Source: TMP-86 sp964247385 (GTDB taxonomy: Bacteria; Pseudomonadota; Gammaproteobacteria; Steroidobacterales; Steroidobacteraceae). Taken from it: a stretch of 64,000 nt of DNA. How positions within the stretch are numbered: the first letter of the stretch is position 1; every line of letters starts with the position of its first letter. Positions 9,015-17,533 of this stretch are shown here, piece by piece. A model generated the notes under the pieces. It did no database searches. It saw only the letters and a program-made list of their open reading frames with translations, and was not told where the DNA came from. Position numbers and translations under genes: made by a program. The stretch is from assembly GCA_964247385.1 (NCBI GenBank), contig CAXTUB010000016.1:7973-71972 (forward strand), read 5' to 3'.

Positions 9015-10124
9015 CTAACTCGGTTGCGCCGCCGTATACGGCAATTGCAAAGCGCGCGCGACCGCCGAGTGCCTTATTTTGCCGCCATCCACGTTGAGCC
9101 CTTGTGCAAGACCCGCATCGCGCGCGAGCGCAGCCTGCCAACCGAAGTCAGCGATGGCGCGCACATAGGGTAGCGTCGCGTTGGTGAGCGCAAAGGTCGA
9201 AGTGCGCGGCACGGCGCCCGGCATGTTGGTGACGCAATAGTGGATCACGCCGTCCACGACGTACGTGGGCTCTGAGTGTGTGGTCGGCCGGCTGGTCTCG
9301 AAACAGCCGCCCTGGTCGATCGCGATGTCGACCAGCACCGCGCCCTTCTTCATGCTCGCCACCATTTCGCGCGTCACCAGCTTCGGCGCCGCGGCGCCCG
9401 CGATCAACACCGCTCCGATGACGAGATCGGCATGCCGCACCCGCTCGGCAATGTCATGCGCGGTCGAATAGGCCGTTTTCAAGCGATTGCCATACAGCGC
9501 GGACAGCTCGCGCAAACGTTTGACGGAGCGGTCGACCACCGTGACGTCAGCGCCAAGCCCCACCGCCATCTCGGCCGCGTGGCTGCCCGACACACCGCCG
9601 CCCAGGATCACCACGCGCGCGGGCGCAACGCCGGGCACTCCGCCCAGCAGAACGCCGAATCCGCCGTTAGCCTTCTGCAAGAACGTCGCGCCGACCTGTA
9701 CCGACATGCGTCCCGCCACTTCACTCATGGGAGTCAACAAAGGCAGGCTCCCGTCGCTTGCCGTCACTGTTTCGTATGCAATGGCAATTGCGTTCGAGCT
9801 GATCAACCCTTGGGCTTGCGCGCGGTCCGCCGCAAGATGCAAATAGGTGAAGAGCACTTGGCCCGCTTTCAGCAAGGCGCATTCCGCAGCTTGCGGCTCT
9901 TTGACTTTGACGATGAGCTCGGAGTCATCGAAGATCGCCTGAGCATTGGCGCCAATTTGCGCACCGGCGGCTCGATAATCCTCATCGTTGAAGCCAATTC
10001 CCTTGCCCGCGCCGGCCTGGATCAACACTCGATGGCCGGCATTCACCAACTCCTGTACGCCCGCGGGTACGAGCCCAACGCGGTATTCGTGAACCTTGAT
10101 TTCCTTGGGAACCCCGATTTTCAT
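9015..10124 (-). CDS. ald: Alanine dehydrogenase
   Basis: This 369-residue, NAD-dependent enzyme interconverts L-alanine and pyruvate plus ammonium. MKIGVPKEIKVHEYRVGL begins the N-terminal substrate domain, with the Arg in EYRVGL. KVKEPQ and the His of YLHLAADR are the usual pyruvate-site residues, and VVILGGGVSGSHAAEMAVGL is the NAD-binding glycine motif. The ATG at 10124 gives the standard length; the longer frame would add 39 residues not seen in the family. It is divergent from an Lrp/AsnC regulator, an arrangement known for ald genes, so regulation by that protein and alanine is likely. Confidence 0.96.
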   Translation of the reverse strand: MKIGVPKEIKVHEYRVGLVPAGVQELVNAGHRVLIQAGAGKGIGFNDEDYRAAGAQIGANAQAIFDDSELIVKVKEPQAAECALLKAGQVLFTYLHLAADRAQAQGLISSNAIAIAYETVTASDGSLPLLTPMSEVAGRMSVQVGATFLQKANGGFGVLLGGVPGVAPARVVILGGGVSGSHAAEMAVGLGADVTVVDRSVKRLRELSALYGNRLKTAYSTAHDIAERVRHADLVIGAVLIAGAAAPKLVTREMVASMKKGAVLVDIAIDQGGCFETSRPTTHSEPTYVVDGVIHYCVTNMPGAVPRTSTFALTNATLPYVRAIADFGWQAALARDAGLAQGLNVDGGKIRHSAVARALQLPYTAAQPS

Positions 10125-10226
10125 GCTGGACGCCTCGAGTTGAGTTTCGCTCGCGATGCGCGAAGCGGCTTCGCGGGTGGTGCGCAGACAGAATAAACAG
10201 AGCCAACTCGCGAAAACCTGCAAAGA

Positions 10227-10262
10227 GCGCAATAACGGCAATTGGTTAGCAAGAAATTGCGC
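10227..10262. promoter_or_regulatory. Inverted repeats between ald and lrp, candidate Lrp operator
   Basis: Two nested inverted repeats lie in the 169-base divergent gap: GCGCAAT (10227-10233) with ATTGCGC (10256-10262), and GCAATT (10238-10243) with AATTGC (10255-10260). A further partial copy, ATATTGCCG, follows near 10283. Repeated AT-centred dyads between an Lrp-type regulator and its likely target are expected for an autoregulated operator. That function is inferred. Confidence 0.45.
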
Positions 10263-10293
10263 CGGAACAAGCCTGCGCGCAAGATATTGCCGA

Positions 10294-10782
10294 ATGCTTC
10301 TCGATGCCTTCGATCACGCCATCCTGCGGGCACTCCAGCACGACGGACGGATGACCAACAGCGCGCTTGCGGAAAAGGTGAATCTGTCCGAGTCCGCGTG
10401 CCTCCGGCGCATTCGTGCTCTCGAGGTCGAGCACTTCATCGAGGGCTACACGGCAATCGTCAGTCAACAAAAGACCGGTTGCCCCTTGAACGTGTTTGTC
10501 AGCATCACCCTCGAGCGGCAGGAACAGGCGCACCTGCGCGCATTCGAGGAGGCGGTGCGCAAGGTGCCCGAAGTCATGGAGTGCTACCTCATGTCGGGGG
10601 ATTATGATTATCTGCTGCGTGTGGTGCTCGCCGACACCGCGGATTTCGAGCGTCTGCATTCGCAGCACCTAACGCGGCTGCCCAATGTGGCGCGAGTGCA
10701 TTCGAGCTTTGCGCTGCGCACGGTGCAGAAAGCACGCGCCTTACCGTCACGCAACCCGCCGGGCGCTCGAGAGCTTCCCTAG
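10294..10782 (+). CDS. Lrp/AsnC-family transcriptional regulator
   Basis: This 162-residue protein has an N-terminal helix-turn-helix (MTNSALAEKVNLSESACLRR, about residues 16-35) and a C-terminal RAM ligand-binding/oligomerisation domain including VMECYLMSGDYDYLLRV. The ATG at 10294 starts at MLLDAFDHAILRALQ, the normal family N-terminus; the open frame further upstream is composition only. It is divergent from alanine dehydrogenase and so probably is its amino-acid-responsive activator. Its stop overlaps the stop of folE on the other strand by four bases. Confidence 0.93.
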   Translation: MLLDAFDHAILRALQHDGRMTNSALAEKVNLSESACLRRIRALEVEHFIEGYTAIVSQQKTGCPLNVFVSITLERQEQAHLRAFEEAVRKVPEVMECYLMSGDYDYLLRVVLADTADFERLHSQHLTRLPNVARVHSSFALRTVQKARALPSRNPPGARELP

Positions 10783-11399
10783 CGGCCGCGAACCGTGCCG
10801 CCTTCAATGCCGATGAAGCGTAAAAATTCCGAGCGGGTGCGTTGATCTTCACGAAACACGCCGAGCATTTTGCTCGTGACCATTGAGACGCCCCGCTTAT
10901 GCACTCCGCGAGTGGTCATGCACTGATGCACGGCGTCGATGACGACGCCTACTCCCCGCGGCTGCAGAACTTCCTGAATGAGGCCGGCGATTTGCGCCGT
11001 CAACTTTTCCTGCACTTGAAATCGCCGCGCGAAACTGTCCACCACGCGAGCGAGCTTACTGATGCCGACCACCCGTTTGGTCGGCAAATAGCCGACGTGC
11101 GCGTACCCAATGATGGGCGCCATGTGGTGCTCGCAGCAGGACTCGAACGAGATGTCGCGCAGCACCACCATCTCATCATACCCTTCGACTTCCTCGAAGG
11201 TTCGCTGCAGATACTCGCGCGGGTCCGAGGCGTAGCCGGAAAACCAATCGCGGTATGCATCGACCACACGCTTTGGCGTATCGAGCAGACCTTCGCGCTC
11301 CGGGTTCTCGCCGGCCCAGCGCAGCAGCGTGCGTACCGCCTCCTCGGCGCTTTCGCGCGAGACGGCGGGGGGCAAGGCACTGGACGTTTTGGATGCCAC
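10779..11399 (-). CDS. folE: GTP cyclohydrolase I
   Basis: This 206-residue enzyme converts GTP to 7,8-dihydroneopterin triphosphate, the first step to tetrahydrofolate and other pterins. The zinc and active-site region is visible as SCCEHHMAPIIGYAHVGY, and the third ligand Cys is in QCMTTRGVHKRG. The core YRDWFSGY and GISKLARVVDSFARRFQ segments are canonical. The start is GTG at 11399. The type I (FolE) form is zinc-dependent. It stands alone, converging with the Lrp gene and followed on the same strand by the yceI/yceJ pair upstream. Confidence 0.96.
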   Translation of the reverse strand: MASKTSSALPPAVSRESAEEAVRTLLRWAGENPEREGLLDTPKRVVDAYRDWFSGYASDPREYLQRTFEEVEGYDEMVVLRDISFESCCEHHMAPIIGYAHVGYLPTKRVVGISKLARVVDSFARRFQVQEKLTAQIAGLIQEVLQPRGVGVVIDAVHQCMTTRGVHKRGVSMVTSKMLGVFREDQRTRSEFLRFIGIEGGTVRGR

Positions 11400-11417
11400 T
11401 GCAGCCGCGCGGACGAG

Positions 11418-12077
11418 CTATCGCTGCGCTGGCGTCAAGCTCAGTTTGAACGTGATCCGCACATCGTTACCCACCCACGCGGTGCTCTTCCATTCGCCCT
11501 GACCCACCCCAAAATCCAGCCGCTTCACGAGCGCCGTGCCTGAAAGCGTGGCGCCGCTGCTGCCGGACCTGCTTTCCGAGCCCGCATCGTTAGCGGCTGT
11601 TCCCGATGCGGCGAAAGTGAACTGAATGGGCACATCGCGTGTAACGCCGCGCAAGGTCAAAGAGCCAATGGCCGAATACCCGGTGGAAGTTTTTTCGATG
11701 TGCCTGCTGACGTAATGCGCACGCGGGAATCGAGTCACATCAAAAAAATCCCCACCGCGCATGGTGTTGTCGCGTTCGGAATCCTGCGAATCGACGCTGC
11801 GCAGATCCATATCGACCTCGATCCGCCCGTCACCCAAGCGATCGGGATCGAGTTGAACTTTCGCGTTGAAGGATTTCACCAGGGCTTTGAAAGTAGCGCC
11901 GGCTTGAGTGCCGGAGAATTCCAGTCGGCTTCTTGCCGGGTCGCTCTCAAAGCCTGCGGGCGTTTGAGCGAGTACGGCGGCCGTCAGGAGATTCAGGACG
12001 CAACACCACGCGAGCAATGAGGAAGGCGCCGCGCCGCGCTTTGAGGAAACTCCGGCTACAGGTTTGAAAGAGATCAT
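11418..12077 (-). CDS. yceI: YceI-family periplasmic protein
   Basis: This 219-residue protein has an N-terminal signal sequence (about residues 1-38, ending near LAQTPAGF) and a YceI lipocalin-like barrel that in the family binds isoprenoid lipids. Diagnostic segments are FNAKVQLDPDRLGDGRIEVDMD, DFFDVTRFPRAHYVS and GSLTLRGVTRDVPI, with VKRLDFGVGQGEWKS near the C-terminus. Its ATG overlaps the stop of the cytochrome b561 gene by four bases. The same yceJ-yceI pairing occurs in E. coli, so the two are one operon. Confidence 0.93.
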   Translation of the reverse strand: MISFKPVAGVSSKRGAAPSSLLAWCCVLNLLTAAVLAQTPAGFESDPARSRLEFSGTQAGATFKALVKSFNAKVQLDPDRLGDGRIEVDMDLRSVDSQDSERDNTMRGGDFFDVTRFPRAHYVSRHIEKTSTGYSAIGSLTLRGVTRDVPIQFTFAASGTAANDAGSESRSGSSGATLSGTALVKRLDFGVGQGEWKSTAWVGNDVRITFKLSLTPAQR

Positions 12078-12652
12078 CGTGCATTCCTAAACGATGCGTT
12101 GTCGACCTTGGTAAAAGGCAACATGCGCTTCAACACCGTGTCCTTGTTCCACCAGTGATGTTTCAAAGCGGCGGCGACGTGCAATACAGCGACGAAGAAT
12201 AACAAGGTCCCCAGCGTAGCGTGCAGCTCATGCAATTGCTCGAACGCAGTTGGACTACGCGGGATCAAATCCGGCCAGGTGAATTGATTGAACCAGCTGA
12301 CGCTGTAGCCGCGCGCCGACGACATGAGCCAACCGGACAGCGGCATGGCGAACAATAGCAAATACAACAAGGCATGCGAGACGTGCGCGCCAATACGCTC
12401 CCATTTCGGCATGCCGGCCGGCAGCGGCGGTGGCGGGTTCAGCCACCGCCATGCGAGGCGCACGATGGCCAGCATGAGAATAGTCATGCCAACACTCTTG
12501 TGCCTTGCCAACACCGCAAGCTTCTCCATGCCGTTCGGCAGATAGTGAGCGATGTAGGCCAGCACGAACTGGCCGACGATCATGGCGGCGATGATCCAGT
12601 GCAATGTCTGCGCCACGCTTCCGTAACGCTGTGAATTCGACTTGAGCGGCAT
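12074..12652 (-). CDS. yceJ: Cytochrome b561-family membrane protein
   Basis: This 192-residue inner-membrane dihaem cytochrome b561-like protein has four predicted helices, for example WIIAAMIVGQFVLAYIAHYL and VSHALLYLLLFAMPLSGWLM. Histidines suitable for haem ligation occur near LHWIIAA, HKSVGM, HVSHALLY and ELHATLGTLLFF. It would pass electrons to periplasmic acceptors. The ATG at 12652 starts directly before the canonical SQRYGSVAQTLHW segment; an upstream GTG/ATG would add 13 residues. It is translationally coupled to yceI. Confidence 0.92.
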   Translation of the reverse strand: MPLKSNSQRYGSVAQTLHWIIAAMIVGQFVLAYIAHYLPNGMEKLAVLARHKSVGMTILMLAIVRLAWRWLNPPPPLPAGMPKWERIGAHVSHALLYLLLFAMPLSGWLMSSARGYSVSWFNQFTWPDLIPRSPTAFEQLHELHATLGTLLFFVAVLHVAAALKHHWWNKDTVLKRMLPFTKVDNASFRNAR

Positions 12653-12742
12653 GCGGGGCAGCACCTCGAGACAGTTTTGCCATTGTATCAATGCAGATTC
12701 CGCCCGTAGGCTACGCGCTCGCGTAACTCGGGCAGAGCTTCG

Positions 12743-13498
12743 CTAGGATCTGATTTCTGCGCCTTCCTCGCGCAAGAGCAAATGGGTGCCCTCCGGCGCC
12801 AGCAACAGGGCATGCGCCGCGCCGCGCAGCCGGCCCGGCAAGCGCGCTTCGGCATCCAGTCCCAATGTCTTGATGCGCGCCATGCTTTCGCGCACGTTGT
12901 GCGCATCGAACCATAACGCCGGACTGCGCAATGCGCCGGCATCGAGCAACCCTAAGTCGAGAAAATCGCTGGTCAATGCGACATAAGACCAAGAGCCGAG
13001 CTCTTCTTCGAGAGCAACGAAGCCGGCGCTCTCCCAGAATGCCTGTGCGGGCGGTGTACGTTCGCATGGCAGCGCGATCTGATCGAAATATCCGCACAAC
13101 GACTCGCTCGTACCGCTGCGCGCCGCCGGCGAAAAGCTGCGCGCTTCGATCAAGCGCAGATGCGCTCCACACGGTGCGTCAAAGCCGATCTCGTTGAACA
13201 CCGATTCGCCGAGCCGCCGCAGAGTGAGCCGATGTCCCTGCGATTCGAGCGCTTCGGCCTGCCGCAACAGATTCGGCAACACGAACGTCAGAACCATGTC
13301 TTCGGCTTGTTCGGCGTGCAGGCCCAGGCAAATGCGTCCATCCGTGAGCACTGCGTAGGGATAGTTCCATGAATCACCGGTCGCAGCCTGAGTGAAGCCG
13401 AGCTTCGTATAGAAGGCGATCGAATCGAGCACGTCGTCGCAGCGCAACGAGACTTCGAGAAAGCGGCCGAGGTTCAAGACGGGCTGGGCGTCAACCAT
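12743..13498 (-). CDS. VOC-family (glyoxalase-like) protein, two modules
   Basis: This 251-residue protein belongs to the vicinal-oxygen-chelate superfamily, with two related halves. The first runs from about residue 10 (FLEVSLRCDDVLDSIAFYTKL), the second from about 130 (YFDQIALPCERTPPAQAFWE). Each has the betaalphabeta pattern. Metal ligands are not clearly conserved, so a binding or regulatory role is as possible as an enzymatic one. It lies just downstream of the aldehyde dehydrogenase on the same strand, suggesting membership of the same catabolic unit. Confidence 0.75.
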   Translation of the reverse strand: MVDAQPVLNLGRFLEVSLRCDDVLDSIAFYTKLGFTQAATGDSWNYPYAVLTDGRICLGLHAEQAEDMVLTFVLPNLLRQAEALESQGHRLTLRRLGESVFNEIGFDAPCGAHLRLIEARSFSPAARSGTSESLCGYFDQIALPCERTPPAQAFWESAGFVALEEELGSWSYVALTSDFLDLGLLDAGALRSPALWFDAHNVRESMARIKTLGLDAEARLPGRLRGAAHALLLAPEGTHLLLREEGAEIRS

Positions 13499-13540
13499 GC
13501 ATGGCGAATGGCCGGCTCGAATCGCTCACTGCGGATCCGA

Positions 13541-14995
13541 TCAGGCCACTCCACCGACACAGAGATATTTGAGCTCGGTGTAATCGTGCAATCCGTAGCG
13601 CGAGCCCTCGCGGCCGCTGCCGGATTCCTTGATTCCGCCGAAAGGAGCCACTTCCGTGGAAATGATGCCGGTGTTGATGCCGACGATGCCGTACTCGAGC
13701 TTTTCGCCCACTCGCCATGAGCGCGCCAGATCGCGAGTGAAGAAATAACTGGCGAGGCCAAACTCCGTGTCGTTCGCCATCTCGATGGCTTCTTGCTCAC
13801 TGCCGAAAATGAACAGCGGCGCAAGCGGCCCGAACGTTTCCTCTCGAGCCACCATCATGTCTCGAGTGACGCCCGAAATGACCGTCGGCTCGAAAAATGT
13901 ACCGCCGAGCGCATGGCGCTTGCCGCCCGCCACCACGCGCGCGCCCTTTTTCACGGCATCCGCAATATGCTCCTCCACTTTGGCCAACGCCTTCTGATCG
14001 ATCAACGGGCCTTGGTCCGTCGCGCCGAGCAAGCCGTCGCCGACGCGCAGCTTGGCCACGGCGACCGCAAGCTTGCGCGCAAATTCCTCGCTCACGTTCG
14101 CCTGCACCAAGAGTCGATTCGCGCACACGCAGGTCTGCCCGGTGTTGCGGAACTTGCTCGCGATGGCGCCATCGACCGCTGCATCGAGATCCGCGTCCTC
14201 GAACACGATGAATGGCGCATTGCCGCCCAGCTCGAGCGACACTTTTTTCAACGTCGAAGCCGACTGCACGAGGAGCTTCTTGCCGATTTCGGTTGAGCCC
14301 GTGAACGACAGCTTGCGCACCAAAGGGTTCGAGGTCATTTCACCGCCAATCGCGGCAGCCGACCCGGTGATCACGTTGAAGACACCGGGAGGAATGCCCG
14401 CCCGTTGCGCAAGCTCGGCGAGCGCGAGCGCAGAATACGGCGTCTGCGTGGCGGGCTTGCATACGAAGGTGCAGCCTGCGGCGAGCGCGGGCCCCGCCTT
14501 TCGCGTAATCATGGCGGCGGGAAAATTCCACGGCGTGATGGCCGCGACCACCCCCACCGGCTGGCGAATCACCATCAAGCGCTTGTCCGCTTGATGTGTG
14601 GGGATGATGTCGCCGTACATCCGCTTGGCTTCCTCGCCGAACCATTCGATGAAGGAAGCCGCATACGTCACTTCACCCTTGGATTCGGCGAGCGGTTTGC
14701 CTTGCTCGGCCGTCATCAACGTCGCCAGATCGTCCGCGTTGGACATGATGGCATCGAACCAGCAGCGCATGAGATTTGCGCGCTCTTTGGCGGTCTTCGA
14801 TGCCCATGCGGGGAATGCCTTCGATGCGGACTCGATCGCGCGCTTGGCATCCTCCGCTCCCATGTCAGGCACGGTGCCAAGCTTTGCACCGCTCGCCGGG
14901 TTTTCGACCGGCAAGGTCTTGGAGTCGATGGCGTCGCTCCATCGTCCATCGATCAAGCATTGCTGGCGCAGGAGCGAGGCGTCTCTCAATTGCAT
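13541..14995 (-). CDS. gabD: NAD(P)-dependent succinate-semialdehyde dehydrogenase
   Basis: This 484-residue aldehyde dehydrogenase has the catalytic Cys in NTGQTCVCANR, the general base Glu in SLELGGNAPF, and the substrate-binding core VVAAITPWNFPAAMITRK. The pattern SGSGREGSRYGLHDYTELKY at the C-terminus and RWSDAIDSKTLPVENPASG at the N-terminus match the GabD group. It oxidises succinate semialdehyde to succinate, as in GABA or related catabolism. The ATG at 14995 (MQLRDASLL) is preferred; a longer frame would add 32 residues. It lies 13 bases after the dienelactone hydrolase gene and is probably co-transcribed. Confidence 0.92.
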   Translation of the reverse strand: MQLRDASLLRQQCLIDGRWSDAIDSKTLPVENPASGAKLGTVPDMGAEDAKRAIESASKAFPAWASKTAKERANLMRCWFDAIMSNADDLATLMTAEQGKPLAESKGEVTYAASFIEWFGEEAKRMYGDIIPTHQADKRLMVIRQPVGVVAAITPWNFPAAMITRKAGPALAAGCTFVCKPATQTPYSALALAELAQRAGIPPGVFNVITGSAAAIGGEMTSNPLVRKLSFTGSTEIGKKLLVQSASTLKKVSLELGGNAPFIVFEDADLDAAVDGAIASKFRNTGQTCVCANRLLVQANVSEEFARKLAVAVAKLRVGDGLLGATDQGPLIDQKALAKVEEHIADAVKKGARVVAGGKRHALGGTFFEPTVISGVTRDMMVAREETFGPLAPLFIFGSEQEAIEMANDTEFGLASYFFTRDLARSWRVGEKLEYGIVGINTGIISTEVAPFGGIKESGSGREGSRYGLHDYTELKYLCVGGVA

Positions 14996-15008
14996 GCGTG
15001 CGCGAGCC

Positions 15009-15683
15009 TCAACCGATATGACTATGCAAAAAGGCGATGCTTCGATCGAACGCAACCTTGGCGCTGGGCGCATCGAAGCTCGCCCGCTCATCGCAATTGA
15101 AGCCGTGCTCGGCGGCGTACAAGTGAAACGTTTGTTGCGGATTCGCGGCCTTGATTTTCTCCACGTCGGACAGCGGAATGTGCGTATCCCTCTCGCCGAA
15201 ATGGAACATCACCGGAACCCTCGGCTTGATCTCGAGGCGCTTCGCGATGAAGCCGCCGTAGTATGCGATGGCAGCCTGTACCGGCAGCTCGGCCGCCGCG
15301 ACGAACGCCATGCCGCCGCCCCAGCAGTAGCCGACGGCCGCCACCTTGCCCGCGAACTTCACCCGATCGATGGCCGCTTGCAAATCTTTCAAAGTGTCGC
15401 TCTCCTGCATTTTCTGCACATAACCAAAGCCCTTTTGCATGTCGGTGTACGGCACGGTGACGCCGCGCTCGATGCGGTCGAACAGCGCGGGCGCGATGCT
15501 GACGTAGCCGGCGCCGGCGTATTGATCGACGACGCGGCGGATGTGCGAGTTCACGCCGAAAATCTCCTGGATCACGACAACGCCGCCGCGCGCCTTGCCG
15601 CTCGGCTCGGCAAGATATGCAGCCAGCTCGTGCCCGTCGGAGGCTTTCAACGTGATATCACTGCCCTTCGTATCGTGTGCCAT
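15009..15683 (-). CDS. Dienelactone hydrolase-family protein
   Basis: This 224-residue cytoplasmic alpha/beta-hydrolase has the dienelactone-hydrolase triad: nucleophile Cys in AVGYCWGGGM, Asp in GERDTHIPL, and His in AEHGFNCDER, plus the activating Glu in VVIQEIFGVN. The family hydrolyses dienelactones in aromatic degradation, but many members act on other lactones or esters. ATG at 15683. It sits between the thiolase (eight bases away) and the semialdehyde dehydrogenase, so it probably belongs to a catabolic operon feeding acyl-CoA and succinate. Confidence 0.92.
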   Translation of the reverse strand: MAHDTKGSDITLKASDGHELAAYLAEPSGKARGGVVVIQEIFGVNSHIRRVVDQYAGAGYVSIAPALFDRIERGVTVPYTDMQKGFGYVQKMQESDTLKDLQAAIDRVKFAGKVAAVGYCWGGGMAFVAAAELPVQAAIAYYGGFIAKRLEIKPRVPVMFHFGERDTHIPLSDVEKIKAANPQQTFHLYAAEHGFNCDERASFDAPSAKVAFDRSIAFLHSHIG

Positions 15684-15691
15684 GGATCGCC

Positions 15692-16981
15692 TCAGGTTCT
15701 TTCCAAGATCGCGGTAACGCCCATGCCGCCCGCGGTGCACACCGAGATGAGCCCGCGCTGCGCATTGTTTTCCGACAGCAGTTTGGCAAGCGTCGCGACG
15801 ACGCGCGCTCCGGTTGCCGCAAAAGGATGTCCGATGGCAATGCTGCCGCCCTTGACGTTGAGCTTGCTCCGATCGATGTCGCCGAGCGGCGCATCCAGCC
15901 CCAGTTTGTCGCGGCAAAATGCGGGGTCTTTCCAGGCCTTCAGCGTGCAAAGAACTTGCGCCGCAAACGCCTCGTGGATCTCGTAGAAATCGAAATCCTG
16001 CAACGAAAGGTTGGCATCTCTCAACATGGCCGCCACCGCATACGCGGGAGCCATCAACAAGCCTTCCTTACGCTCGACAAAATCCACCGCGGCAGTTTTT
16101 CCGTACGTCAAATAGGCGAGGATCGGCAGATTGCGCGCGGTGGCCCAAGCCTCGCTGGCAAGCAGAACCGCCGCGGCGCCATCGGTCATGGGAGTGGAGT
16201 TGCCCGCGGTGAGCGTGCCCGAGCTCGACCGGTCGAAGGCGGGACGCAGCTGCGCAAGCTTCTCGAGGCTCGTATCTGCGCGAATATTGTTGTCTTGCTT
16301 GAGCCCTTGATATTCGACCACGAGATCGTCGAAAAAACCTTGCGCGTACGCAGCAGCCGCATTCTTGTGGCTCGCATAGGCGAGCTCATCTTGTTCGGCG
16401 CGTGCAATGCCCCATTGCTTCGCCATGAGCTCGGTGCTCTGACCCATGGACAAGCCGGTGCGCGGCTCGGTGATGCCAGGGAGCACGGGTTTCAAATGTT
16501 TGGGGCGCAATTGCAGCCACGGCTTCAGGCGCTCCATGCCGCCTCGCGCGCGGTAGCTCTTCAACAGCAAGCGCTGATAGCTCCGCGGATACACGATGGG
16601 CGGATCGCTCACCGAATCGACGCCGGCCGCGATGCCCGAATCGATTTGTCCGAGGGCAATTTTGTTGCCGAGCAAAATGGCCGCTTCGAGACTGGTGCCG
16701 CAGGCACGCTGCAAGTCGAAAGCCGGAGTAAGAGCGGACAAGCCGCTGCCCAGTACGCTCTCGCGCGCCAGATTCCATTGGCTCGTATGCTTGGTCACGG
16801 CGCCCGCCGCCACATCGCCGATGCGCTCGCCCTGCAGATGAAATCGAGCAACGAGTCCGGCAAGCGCAGCCGTCAACAATTCCTGATTGCCGAGCTCTGC
16901 ATAGGCGGAGTTGCCCCGGGCGAAAGGAATTCTCGAGCCGCCGACGATGGCAACGCGCCGGAGTTGGGATCCGACTAACAT
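15692..16981 (-). CDS. Acetyl-CoA C-acyltransferase (thiolase)
   Basis: This 429-residue thiolase has an acyl-accepting Cys in LQRACGTSLEA (about residue 90), a His in GSIAIGHPFAATGARV, and a second Cys in SVCTAGGMGVTAILE. It cleaves 3-ketoacyl-CoA or condenses acetyl-CoA. Sequence style (RIPFARGNSAYAELGNQELL) is FadI-like, so fatty-acid or similar beta-oxidation is likely. It is the first gene of the minus-strand cluster, with dienelactone hydrolase directly behind. Confidence 0.92.
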   Translation of the reverse strand: MLVGSQLRRVAIVGGSRIPFARGNSAYAELGNQELLTAALAGLVARFHLQGERIGDVAAGAVTKHTSQWNLARESVLGSGLSALTPAFDLQRACGTSLEAAILLGNKIALGQIDSGIAAGVDSVSDPPIVYPRSYQRLLLKSYRARGGMERLKPWLQLRPKHLKPVLPGITEPRTGLSMGQSTELMAKQWGIARAEQDELAYASHKNAAAAYAQGFFDDLVVEYQGLKQDNNIRADTSLEKLAQLRPAFDRSSSGTLTAGNSTPMTDGAAAVLLASEAWATARNLPILAYLTYGKTAAVDFVERKEGLLMAPAYAVAAMLRDANLSLQDFDFYEIHEAFAAQVLCTLKAWKDPAFCRDKLGLDAPLGDIDRSKLNVKGGSIAIGHPFAATGARVVATLAKLLSENNAQRGLISVCTAGGMGVTAILERT

Positions 16982-17037
16982 AAAGGCGATTCTCCTGACC
17001 GCTCGACGCGGTCCATGTGGCGGGTATTATGCCGCAC

Positions 17038-17526
17038 ATGATCTCACGGGCTGCTCGCATGCGATGGTTGCCGGCGTGCGCTTGTGCCGCGGCTTGTTTG
17101 GGTGCGTGCGACCGCGAGTCCGGGCCGCCGCCGCCGCCGCGCATCAAGCAAGTGTTCCATCTCAATACGTTCGAGCGGCAATTCGGCTATTCGCAGGCCG
17201 TGCAAATGGACAAGACCTTGTATATCTCGGGCTCCGTTGCGGCGGATGCGCAGGGTCGCTTGGTGGCGCCCGGAGATTTCGAAGGCCAACTGCGGGCGGC
17301 ATACATCAACTTGCAACGGACGCTGGCTGCGCATGGCGCGTCGTTCGAACAAGTCGTCAAAGAGACGATCTACACCACCGACATGGATGCGCTGCTCAAG
17401 TACAAGGATTTGCGCCTCGAATATTATGACCGCGAGCGCTTGCCGGCGGTTTCATGGGTTCAAGTGACGCGACTTGAAGATCCGGGCTTCCTCGTCGAAG
17501 TGGAAGCCGTGGCCGAGCTTCCTTAG
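17038..17526 (+). CDS. RidA-family protein with a lipoprotein signal
   Basis: This 162-residue protein begins with a lipoprotein-type signal (about residues 1-25) ending in a lipobox, CLGAC. The mature part is a RidA/YjgF domain with QMDKTLYISGSVA, VVKETIYTTDMDALL and a C-terminal VTRLEDPGFLVEVEAVAEL. The Arg that in RidA binds the carboxylate of enamine/imine substrates is present in VTRLEDP. RidA normally acts in the cytoplasm on 2-aminoacrylate-type intermediates, so an envelope-anchored form is unusual. Starts at 17017 (GTG), 17029 or 17038 are possible. It ends seven bases before gshA. Confidence 0.8.
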   Translation: MISRAARMRWLPACACAAACLGACDRESGPPPPPRIKQVFHLNTFERQFGYSQAVQMDKTLYISGSVAADAQGRLVAPGDFEGQLRAAYINLQRTLAAHGASFEQVVKETIYTTDMDALLKYKDLRLEYYDRERLPAVSWVQVTRLEDPGFLVEVEAVAELP

Positions 17527-17533
17527 CCTCTTC

